A DNA stretch of 52,450 nucleotides from Streptomyces apocyni (lineage in GTDB: Bacteria; Actinomycetota; Actinomycetes; Streptomycetales; Streptomycetaceae): assembly GCF_009739465.1 (NCBI RefSeq), contig NZ_WHOM01000070.1:1-52450 (forward strand). Direction: 5' to 3'. This document shows positions 7,975-14,794 of the stretch, one piece after another. The notes beneath the pieces are model-generated. The model was not told the DNA's origin and searched no databases. It saw only the letters and a list, made by a program, of their open reading frames with translations. The first letter of the stretch is position 1. Each line of letters opens with the position of its first letter. Both the position numbers and the translations under genes were made by a program.

Positions 7975-8112
7975 ACGCCTGGCGGGGCGTTCCGGCTCAC
8001 CGCCGGGTATGGCGGCATACGAATGGGGTCTCCCCTGTTCGAGCGAAGTCGAGAACTTGGGGAAGGGTCAGCGCCGGAATCGCACCGGCTTCCCCCCGTA
8101 CGGGCGTGGTGA
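7975..8112 (-). promoter_or_regulatory. Cobalamin (AdoCbl-type) riboswitch
   Basis: On the minus strand, 8097-8065 read GGGGGGAAGCCGGTGCGATT and then CCGGCGCTGACCC. This is the highly conserved GGGAAGCCGGTG..ATCCGGCGCGGACCC core of B12 riboswitches. A B12-box-like end (GTGAGCCGGAACGCCCCGCC, 8000-7981) follows. Between them is an unusual hairpin arm (8067-8025) of a type I associate with Streptomyces intergenic repeats. It lies about 115-250 nt upstream of the first gene of the ECF operon and should switch it off when cobalamin is plentiful. Exact ends are estimates. Confidence 0.8.
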
Positions 8113-8126
8113 TGACCTGCCCACTC

Positions 8127-8162
8127 TACCGGCCGGTCGAAGCTCGTTACCGGCCGGTCGAA
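8127..8162. repeat. Two 15-bp direct repeats, each with a palindromic ACCGGCCGGT core
   Basis: TACCGGCCGGTCGAA occurs at 8127-8141 and again at 8148-8162, a 21-bp period. One copy encodes the C-terminal residues and stop of the Nudix gene. The other lies between that stop and the B12 riboswitch. They could be a recent duplication of the gene end or a paired operator near the ECF operon promoter. Confidence 0.6.
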
Positions 8163-8680
8163 CAGCGACTCGCCCGGAGCCGCGCGTACGCCTCCACCGC
8201 GTCCGGCACGAAAGGCAGCCGCGTCATCGCCCCGCGCAGCTCGTCCTCGCTCCACCACCCGTGCCACGCGAACTCCGCCGGATCGGGCCTGATCTCCGAC
8301 GGCCTTACGACGGCCTCGTGCACCCCCAGCCAGTACGGGCTGATCGCGCCCCGGCAGAGGAAGGTGACCCCATGCCGCACCGGAACCCGTACCCCCAGCT
8401 CCTCCTCGATCTCGCGGACCGCCCCCTGTGCGTACGACTCACCCACGTCCACCGCCCCGCCGACCATGAAGTTGTACTGACCCGGGAACCGGGACACCCC
8501 GTCCGGGCGCCGGTGCACCAGAATCCGGCCTCCGGCGTCATCCCGGCCTCCGGCGTCGCGGCAGACGGCGGTCGCGACCCGGTGGAGCCAGCCGCGCCGG
8601 ATGGCCTCGCCCCGGTCCACGATCCCGATCACCCGGTCCCGCTCGTCCACCCGCTCTACCAGTTCACCGTGTTCGCTCAT
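8147..8680 (-). CDS. Nudix hydrolase (IPP-isomerase-like / YfcD-like)
   Basis: The 177-residue protein has a complete Nudix box, GGAVDVGESYAQGAVREIEE followed by ELGV, fitting GX5EX7REUXEEXGU. The N-terminus (ELVERVDERDRVIGIVDRGE, then RRGWLHRV) is typical of the subgroup of Nudix proteins related to isopentenyl-diphosphate isomerase. The substrate cannot be told from sequence. It reads toward the ECF operon, and its end abuts the riboswitch, so the operon promoter may lie inside or just after this gene. Confidence 0.9.
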   Translation of the reverse strand: MSEHGELVERVDERDRVIGIVDRGEAIRRGWLHRVATAVCRDAGGRDDAGGRILVHRRPDGVSRFPGQYNFMVGGAVDVGESYAQGAVREIEEELGVRVPVRHGVTFLCRGAISPYWLGVHEAVVRPSEIRPDPAEFAWHGWWSEDELRGAMTRLPFVPDAVEAYARLRASRCSTGR

Positions 8681-8819
8681 GGGGCGGACGATGCCAGAGT
8701 CACCCGTAAGGCTCTCTGGCGGCTGATCACCTACGCGGGCAGACTGGGAGACGCCTACGGTGTGGCCGAGCAGCGGAGAGGCTCAGGGGTGGGAGCGGGA
8801 GTGGGAGGGGCAAGGGCCA

Positions 8820-11090
8820 ATGCCGGGGAAGACAGCGCAACCACACAACGGGCAGCCGGGCAACCTGCCCCCGGAGACCACCAGCTTCGTCGGCCGCGGG
8901 CGTGAGCTCGACATGCTCAAGGTGGTGCTCACCGGTGGCCCCCGCGACACCCCCGGCTTCGGCGGCCGCCTCGTCACCCTCACCGGCGCGGGCGGCGTCG
9001 GCAAGACCCGGCTCGCGCTGCGCGCCGCCGCGCGCGCCCGCACCGCCTACCCGGACGGGGTGTGGCTCACGGAGCTGTCCCCGCTGCGGAACGCGGACCA
9101 GGTGGCCCTTACCCTCACCCGGACCCTGCGGCTGATCACCGACCAGTCCGCCCGCCCGGTCGGCGAGACACTCGTCGACTGGCTTGAGGACAAACGGCTG
9201 CTGCTGGTCCTGGACTCCTGCGAGCACCTGGTGTCCGGCTGCGCGCGCACCCTGCTGCCCCTGCTCGCCGGGGCGCCGGGCGTCTGCGTCCTGGCCACCA
9301 GCCGACAGCCCATAGGGATCGACGGCGAGCGGCGCATCGACGTCGACCCGCTGCCCGTCACCGACACCGAACACACCGCCGCGGCCACCCTCTTCGCCCA
9401 GCGGGCCGGGGCCGCCGCCCCCGGCTTCCGGCTCGACGACACCAACCGCGAGACCGTCCTGGGCATCTGCCGCCGCCTCGACGGCGTTCCGCTCGCCATC
9501 GAACTGGCGGCGGCCCAGCTGCCCGAGCTGTCGGTCGGGAGCCTGTACGAGCGCCTCGGCGAGCGGCTGCCGTCCCGCCTGGACTTGCTCACCACTCGAA
9601 GCGTCCGCGACCACCGCGACTACGGCGGCGACCACTGCGACCACCATGCCGACCACGGCGACTGCCGCCTGCGCGACGACCGTGACGACCGTGACGAGCG
9701 CGGGCTGCCCCGCCACCAGGCCCTGCGTACCACCATCGGCTGGAGCCACGAGCTGTGCGAGCCGCTGGAGCGACTGCTGTGGGCCCGGCTCTCGGTGTTC
9801 GCCGGGACCTTCGGGGTGGAGGCCGCCGAGCGGGTCTGCGCGGGCGGCCCACTGCCCGCGCACCGGGTGGTGGGCCTGCTCGCCCGGCTGCTCGACAAGT
9901 CGATCGTCCGCCACGACCAACGGGACCGGGGCCGCCTGCGGATGCTCGACACCGTGCGCGAGTACGGCACCGACTGGCTGCGTCGGCTCGGCGACGTGCA
10001 CCGTATGCGGCTGCGGCACCTGGACTTCTACCGTGACCTGGCCCGTCGCGGCTGCGCCGAGTGGAACACCGCCCGGCAGGTCATGTGGTGCGACCGGATA
10101 GTCGCCGAGCACAGCAACCTGCGCGCGGCGGTGGACTTCGCCCTGGCGGAGCCGGACACGTCGGTCGCCCTGGACATCACGGCGCACGCCGGTTTCCTCT
10201 GGCGGCACTGCGGCTACGGCCGGGACGCCGCCGCCTGTCTGGACCAGGTGCTCACGGTCGACGCGGAGCCGGGGCCGGTGCGCACCCTGGCCCTCTGGAG
10301 CCGGGGCTCCGTGGCGATTCTCCAGGGCGACCTGGACGTGGCGGAGGTGTGGGCGGATCTGACCGCCCAGGCCGCGGCGGAGCAGGGGGACGCGCGGGTG
10401 GTCGCCGCCGCCCGCTATCTCGCGGGCAGCGCGCCGCTGTTGCGCGGCCGGTTGGAGGAAGCGATCGAGGCGTACGGTTCGTGCGGCTTGTACGGCCCGT
10501 CCGGTCTGTCCGGCTTATCCGACTCGTCCGGCCCGTTCGGCTCGTACGGCTTTTTCGAGTCCAGCGACTGGTGTGGTTCGGCGATGCTCCAGGCACGCTG
10601 CGGGATCACCCTCGCCCACCTGTTGGCGGGCCGGTTCGACCAGGCCGGGGAGGTGGGTGAGGCGTTGTGGCGGGACTGCGTCCGGATCGGGGAACGCTGG
10701 GTGCGGGCCTGGACCGAACCCATGCTGGCCCAGGTCGCGTTGGCCGCGGGCGACACGGCCGAGGCGGAACGCCGGGCCCGCGAGGGGGTGGTGGGCCATG
10801 AGCTGCTGCACAACACCGCGGGCGTCGGCCATGCCCTGGACGCGCTGGCCGAAGCCGTCCTGGCGCGCGGCGACGCGGCCCGCGCCGCCGTGCTGCTCGG
10901 CGTCAGCGACCGGTTCTGGAGCCTGGCGGGCAGGCCGCAGCTGGACTCGGCCGAGATGCGCGCGGCCCGACGCGCCAGTGAGGACCGCGCCCGACGGGCC
11001 ATCGGCGGCGAGGAGTACGAGAAGGAGTACCGCGCAGGCCAGGAGATGACCTACGAGGACGGCGTGGCCTACGCCACCGCACGCTGGTGA
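8820..11090 (+). CDS. AfsR/LuxR-type STAND (NB-ARC) ATPase without a DNA-binding domain
   Basis: The 756-residue protein opens directly with an NB-ARC module: FVGRGREL, Walker A GAGGVGKTRLAL, Walker B LLLVLDSCEHL and the sensor stretch CRRLDGVPLAIELAA. Winged-helix and tetratricopeptide-like helices follow. It ends at EMTYEDGVAYATARW, the point where LuxR-type relatives continue into their HTH. No SARP domain precedes the ATPase. Two low-complexity inserts stand out: Asp/His/Arg-rich near residues 261-300, and Gly/Ser-rich near 556-582, which contains an in-frame TTA codon at 10515. That codon suggests bldA-dependent translation. ATG 8820 has GGGAGGGG upstream and is preferred over 8760. Confidence 0.85.
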   Translation: MPGKTAQPHNGQPGNLPPETTSFVGRGRELDMLKVVLTGGPRDTPGFGGRLVTLTGAGGVGKTRLALRAAARARTAYPDGVWLTELSPLRNADQVALTLTRTLRLITDQSARPVGETLVDWLEDKRLLLVLDSCEHLVSGCARTLLPLLAGAPGVCVLATSRQPIGIDGERRIDVDPLPVTDTEHTAAATLFAQRAGAAAPGFRLDDTNRETVLGICRRLDGVPLAIELAAAQLPELSVGSLYERLGERLPSRLDLLTTRSVRDHRDYGGDHCDHHADHGDCRLRDDRDDRDERGLPRHQALRTTIGWSHELCEPLERLLWARLSVFAGTFGVEAAERVCAGGPLPAHRVVGLLARLLDKSIVRHDQRDRGRLRMLDTVREYGTDWLRRLGDVHRMRLRHLDFYRDLARRGCAEWNTARQVMWCDRIVAEHSNLRAAVDFALAEPDTSVALDITAHAGFLWRHCGYGRDAAACLDQVLTVDAEPGPVRTLALWSRGSVAILQGDLDVAEVWADLTAQAAAEQGDARVVAAARYLAGSAPLLRGRLEEAIEAYGSCGLYGPSGLSGLSDSSGPFGSYGFFESSDWCGSAMLQARCGITLAHLLAGRFDQAGEVGEALWRDCVRIGERWVRAWTEPMLAQVALAAGDTAEAERRAREGVVGHELLHNTAGVGHALDALAEAVLARGDAARAAVLLGVSDRFWSLAGRPQLDSAEMRAARRASEDRARRAIGGEEYEKEYRAGQEMTYEDGVAYATARW

Positions 11091-11110
11091 GTGACCGTGA
11101 CCGTGACCGC

Positions 11111-12175
11111 CTACGCCACCGCGCGGTAGGCGACCGGGTCGCTCCCCGGTACGGCCTCCGCGTGCCCCAGCTTCACCAGTCGACGCAGATGGGCCTCGGC
11201 CTCCGATACGGCGATGTTCCGTGATCCGTATGGGATGTCCGCCCAGGGGCGGTTCCATTCCATCCGCACGGCGAGCTGCCAGGGGGTGAGCGGCGAGGCG
11301 AGCAGGGCACGTAGGCCGCGCAGCCGCTCGTCGTGGTGGTCGAGCAACTCCCGTACCCGGCCAGGGGCGTCGGTGAAGGCGTACTGGTGGGCCGGGAGCA
11401 CCTCGGACACGCCCAGGCGGCCGACCCGTTCCAGGGAGGCGAGGTAGTCGCCGAGCGGATCGGTCACGGCGCTTTCCTCCGGGTCCTCGTACAAGCCGAT
11501 ATGCGGGGTGATCCCGGGCAGCAGGTGATCGCCGGAGAAGAGCCGCCCCAGGCCCGGCTTTCCGGCCGGGTGCTCCTCTTCCAGGTGCAGGCAGACATGG
11601 CCGGGGGTGTGACCGGGGGTCCAGATGGCGCGCAGCCTGCGGCCCGGCAGGTCGAGGAGTTCGCCGGGGGTGATGTCCCGGTCGGGGAGCGCGGCGTGCA
11701 GTCCCGGCAGCGTGCGCATCCGGCCGGACTCGCGGGCGGCCAGCAGGGGAGCGAGGTGGTCGGCTGGGGCACCGGCGGCGGCGAGCTTGTCGGTGAGGTA
11801 GTCGATCCAGCGTTCGGGCCGCTGCTCACGGGTGCGGCGTACGACATGGGCGTCGGCCGGGTGCATCGCGATCCAGGCACCCGAGGCCTCCCGGACCTTG
11901 CCGGACAGGCCGTGATGGTCGGGGTGGTGGTGAGTGATGACCACCCCGTGCAGCTCACCGATGGCGACCCCGCAGGCGGCGAGGCCCGCCACCAGGGTGT
12001 CGTACGACTCGGGGTCGTCCCAGCCGGTGTCGATCAGGACCGGGCCGCGGTCGGTGTCCAGGAGGTGTACGAGGGTGTGGCCCAGAGGGTTGTCCGGGAT
12101 CGGGACCTTGATGCTCCATACGCCCCCGCCGTGCTCGGTCACCCGGGTCGTCGTCCCTGTCGTCGTGGGGCTCAT
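11111..12175 (-). CDS. Metallo-beta-lactamase-fold hydrolase
   Basis: The 354-residue protein has the full metal-binding set: THHHPDHHG, a second His region GHTPGHVCLH, the bridging Asp in SGDHLL, and PAHQ. The C-terminal 100 residues form a helical/winged domain (DHHDERLRGL..), as in glyoxalase-II-like and thioesterase-like MBL proteins (LACTB2-type). The substrate is unknown. A palindromic operator (12187-12203) lies 12 bp upstream of its start, so it may belong to the KstR-like regulon. It is convergent with the STAND gene, only 20 bp apart. Confidence 0.9.
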   Translation of the reverse strand: MSPTTTGTTTRVTEHGGGVWSIKVPIPDNPLGHTLVHLLDTDRGPVLIDTGWDDPESYDTLVAGLAACGVAIGELHGVVITHHHPDHHGLSGKVREASGAWIAMHPADAHVVRRTREQRPERWIDYLTDKLAAAGAPADHLAPLLAARESGRMRTLPGLHAALPDRDITPGELLDLPGRRLRAIWTPGHTPGHVCLHLEEEHPAGKPGLGRLFSGDHLLPGITPHIGLYEDPEESAVTDPLGDYLASLERVGRLGVSEVLPAHQYAFTDAPGRVRELLDHHDERLRGLRALLASPLTPWQLAVRMEWNRPWADIPYGSRNIAVSEAEAHLRRLVKLGHAEAVPGSDPVAYRAVA

Positions 12176-12186
12176 GGCGACACTAT

Positions 12187-12203
12187 AACTAGAACTAGTT
12201 TCA
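12187..12203. promoter_or_regulatory. KstR-like operator 1
   Basis: AACTAGAACTAGTTTCA contains TAGAACTAGTTTCA (12190-12203), an exact match to the mycobacterial KstR consensus TNNAACNNGTTNNA. It sits immediately upstream of the MBL gene (minus strand) and about 70 bp before the GNAT gene. It differs at two bases from 12854-12870. Confidence 0.65.
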
Positions 12204-12274
12204 ATAGTCGCCCAAGTCTACTGATTCCTGGGATGAGTTGGAGGGCTTTGGAGGGCTGGTGGCAGACTCACGCC

Positions 12275-12859
12275 ATGCGTGATCATCTGGAAGCCCCTTC
12301 GGGGCTGGTGCTACGTCAGTGGGCGGCCGTGGACGCCCGCGCGGTACTGGCCGCCTTCGCCGACCCTCTGATGCGCGAGCAGAGTGCCGAGCCGCTGGAT
12401 TCGCTGTCCGCCGCCGAGCGCTGGATCGCCGAACGCCAGGACGAGTGGTCCGCGGGGACCGCCTACGCCTTCGCCGTGACGGACGGGAGTGGGGGCGGGA
12501 ACGGCGGTGCCGTGCTGGGGCAGATGTCCATCGGCGGGGTGCATCGGCGGCACCGCATCGGATGGGTGTCGTACTGGACCACGGCGGCGGCCCGTGGCCG
12601 GGGCGTCGCTTCCCGTGCCTGCCGGGTGGCCGCCGAATGGGCCTTCACCGACGCCGGGCTGTTCCGCCTGGAGCTGGGTCATCGGGTCAACAATCCCGCC
12701 TCGTGCGCGGTGGCCCGAGCCGCGGGTTTCGCGGTGGAGGGGCGCCAGCGCCAGAAGCTGGAGTACGACGGCGTTCGCTATGACGTCGAACTCCACGCCC
12801 GCCTGGCCACGGATCCGGGCCCAGTTAATGGTGCCCACACCGTGGACTCCTCCAACTAG
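12275..12859 (+). CDS. GNAT family N-acetyltransferase
   Basis: The 194-residue protein has GNAT motif D/A/B architecture: VLRQWAAVDARAVLAAFADP at the start, RIGWVSYWTTAAARGRGVAS for the acetyl-CoA loop (RGRGVAS in place of Q/RxxGxG/A) and the terminal SCAVARAAGFAVEG. It resembles the RimJ/RimL group acting on amino groups. The ATG at 12275 lacks a strong Shine-Dalgarno sequence. The stop codon lies inside the operator in front of the aldehyde dehydrogenase gene. The ORF open far upstream is the MBL shadow. Confidence 0.88.
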   Translation: MRDHLEAPSGLVLRQWAAVDARAVLAAFADPLMREQSAEPLDSLSAAERWIAERQDEWSAGTAYAFAVTDGSGGGNGGAVLGQMSIGGVHRRHRIGWVSYWTTAAARGRGVASRACRVAAEWAFTDAGLFRLELGHRVNNPASCAVARAAGFAVEGRQRQKLEYDGVRYDVELHARLATDPGPVNGAHTVDSSN

Positions 12860-12875
12860 AACTGGTATCAGTTCT
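12854..12875. promoter_or_regulatory. KstR-like operator 2, upstream of the aldehyde dehydrogenase
   Basis: AACTAGAACTGGTATCA (12854-12870) matches operator 1 at 15 of 17 positions and overlaps a perfect dyad AGAACTG-GTAT-CAGTTCT (12858-12875). It has one mismatch to TNNAACNNGTTNNA. It lies about 60 bp before the ATG of the aldehyde dehydrogenase. Confidence 0.55.
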
Positions 12876-12935
12876 GCAAGTCTCAGCCGAAAGCTGAAAC
12901 AGTGTCAGGAACCGCCCTTCGGGAGGCAGTCAGCC

Positions 12936-14396
12936 ATGACGACCGAGCTTGTGGAACACCGAAAATTGTTCATCGGTGGGGAGTTGGTTGATCCCCTGGG
13001 CCAGGGCGTCATCGAGGTGATCTCCCCGCACACCGAGCAGGTCATCGGACGCGTACCGCACGCCGCACCCGCCGACGTGGACCGCGCCGTCGCCCTCGCG
13101 CGCCGGGCGTTCGACGAAGGACCCTGGCCGCGGATGACCCTCGACGAGCGGATCGCCGTCGTCACCCGGATCAAGGACGCGTTCGCCGTACGGCACGAGG
13201 AGATCGCCCGCGTCATCAGCTCCGAGAACGGCACCCCGTACACCTCCAGCGTGATGGTCCAGTCGCTCGCCTCGATGATGGTGTGGGAGGCGGCCCTCGC
13301 CACCGCCCGCGACTTCACGTACGAGGAACGGCGCGACGGCATCCTCGGCAAGATCCTCGTCCGGCGCGAACCGGTCGGCGTCGTGGCGGCCGTCGTCCCC
13401 TGGAACGTCCCGCAGTTCACCGCCGCCGCCAAGCTGGCACCCGCGCTGCTCGCGGGCTGCCCGGTGATTCTGAAGGTCTCGCCCGAGACGCCCCTGGACG
13501 CCTACCTGCTGGCCGAGATCGCCACCGAGGCCGGGCTCCCCGAAGGCGTCCTCTCGATCATCCCCGCCGACCGTGAGGTCAGCGAGTACCTGGTCGCACA
13601 CCCGGGCGTGGACAAGGTCTCCTTCACCGGCTCGGTGGGCGCGGGCAAGCGCGTCATGGAGGTCTGCTCCCGCAACCTCACCCGCGTCACCCTGGAGTTG
13701 GGCGGCAAATCGGCCGCGGTCATCCTGCCGGACGCCGACGCGGCCACCGCCGTCGCCGGGATCGTCCCGTTCGCCTGGATGATCAACGGCCAGGCCTGCG
13801 TGGCGCAGACCCGCATCCTCGTCCCACGCGGCCGCTACGACGAGTTCGCCGAGGCCTTCGCCACCGCCGCGGGCGCGCTGAAGGTCGGCGACCCGCTCGA
13901 CCCGGCCACCGAACTGGGCCCGCTGGTAGCCAAGCGCCAGCAGCAGCGCTCCCTCGACTACATCCGGATCGGCCAGGAGGAGGGCGCCAAGATCCTCACC
14001 GGCGGCGGCCGCCCGGCCGGTCTTGACCAGGGCTGGTACGTCGAGCCAACGCTCTTCGGCGGCGTCGACAACTCCATGCGGATCGCCCGCGAGGAGATCT
14101 TCGGCCCGGTCATCTGCCTGCTCCCGTACGGCGACGAGGCCGAGGCCGTGAAGATCGCCAACGACTCCGACTACGGCCTGAGCGGCAGCGTCTGGACCGC
14201 TGACGTGGAACGCGGCATCGACGTCGCGCGCCGGGTGCGGACCGGAACGTACAGCGTGAACACCTTCAGCCTCGACATGCTCGGGCCGTTCGGCGGCTAC
14301 AAGAACTCCGGCCTGGGGCGGGAGTTCGGGCCCGAGGGATACGGCGAGTACTTCGAGCACAAGATGATCCACCTGCCCGGCGGATACGAAGGGTGA
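12936..14396 (+). CDS. NAD(P)+-dependent aldehyde dehydrogenase
   Basis: The 486-residue protein is full length for the ALDH superfamily. It has the oxyanion Asn in VVPWNVPQ, cofactor Gly motif SFTGSVGAGKRV, general base Glu in TLELGGKSAAV, nucleophile Cys288 in GQACVAQ and the late EEIFGPV motif. It oxidises an aldehyde to the acid, which for the family and context is probably a lipid- or steroid-derived aldehyde. GGGAGG precedes the ATG at 12936. The ferredoxin gene follows 10 bp later, so the two are co-transcribed. Confidence 0.93.
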   Translation: MTTELVEHRKLFIGGELVDPLGQGVIEVISPHTEQVIGRVPHAAPADVDRAVALARRAFDEGPWPRMTLDERIAVVTRIKDAFAVRHEEIARVISSENGTPYTSSVMVQSLASMMVWEAALATARDFTYEERRDGILGKILVRREPVGVVAAVVPWNVPQFTAAAKLAPALLAGCPVILKVSPETPLDAYLLAEIATEAGLPEGVLSIIPADREVSEYLVAHPGVDKVSFTGSVGAGKRVMEVCSRNLTRVTLELGGKSAAVILPDADAATAVAGIVPFAWMINGQACVAQTRILVPRGRYDEFAEAFATAAGALKVGDPLDPATELGPLVAKRQQQRSLDYIRIGQEEGAKILTGGGRPAGLDQGWYVEPTLFGGVDNSMRIAREEIFGPVICLLPYGDEAEAVKIANDSDYGLSGSVWTADVERGIDVARRVRTGTYSVNTFSLDMLGPFGGYKNSGLGREFGPEGYGEYFEHKMIHLPGGYEG

Positions 14397-14406
14397 GGGC
14401 GGCCTG

Positions 14407-14640
14407 ATGGGAGACCGCTGGCAGGTGGAGGTCGACCGGGGGGTGTGCATCGGCTCCGGTATGTGCGTGAACCACGCGCCGGACGGCTTCCGGCTGGACA
14501 CCGCCCGGCAGTCGCACCCCGTCGACGCGGAGACGGACGCGAACGAGAAGGTGCTCGAGGCGGCCGAAGGGTGCCCGGTGGAGGCGATCACGATCACTCT
14601 GCTGGCGACCGGGGAAGCCGTGTTCCCGCCCGACGAGTAG
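14407..14640 (+). CDS. 3Fe-4S (or 4Fe-4S) ferredoxin, P450-type electron carrier
   Basis: The 77-residue protein starts MGDRWQVEVDRGVCIGSGMC and has the CX5C...C arrangement (VCIGSGMC, then EGCPVEAI). It therefore has one Cys fewer than classic 4Fe-4S ferredoxins, as usual for actinobacterial ferredoxins serving cytochrome P450s. No P450 gene lies in this window, so its partner must be elsewhere. Confidence 0.9.
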   Translation: MGDRWQVEVDRGVCIGSGMCVNHAPDGFRLDTARQSHPVDAETDANEKVLEAAEGCPVEAITITLLATGEAVFPPDE

Positions 14641-14688
14641 CCCCGCCGCTCCTCCTGCGGACGTGTGTGTCCGGAGGAGGAGCGGGGC
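14640..14688 (+). terminator. Terminator after the ferredoxin gene
   Basis: GCCCCGC-type and CTCCTCC/GGAGGAG arms pair imperfectly around GTGTGT, immediately after the ferredoxin stop. It separates this operon from ramC. Confidence 0.8.
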
Positions 14689-14794
14689 TTGATCCGGCCT
14701 GTGCGTTTCGCACGGTGTTCCGATGACAGTCGTGACTGTCCGCCCCCTCCCACGCCGTGGAAATCTCGGTGCGACGCGACCGGGAAGGGGCACG

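Noticed and set aside
8727..10208. 493-codon minus-strand frame over the STAND ATPase
   Set aside because: It is antisense to conserved NB-ARC motifs and shows no domain of its own.
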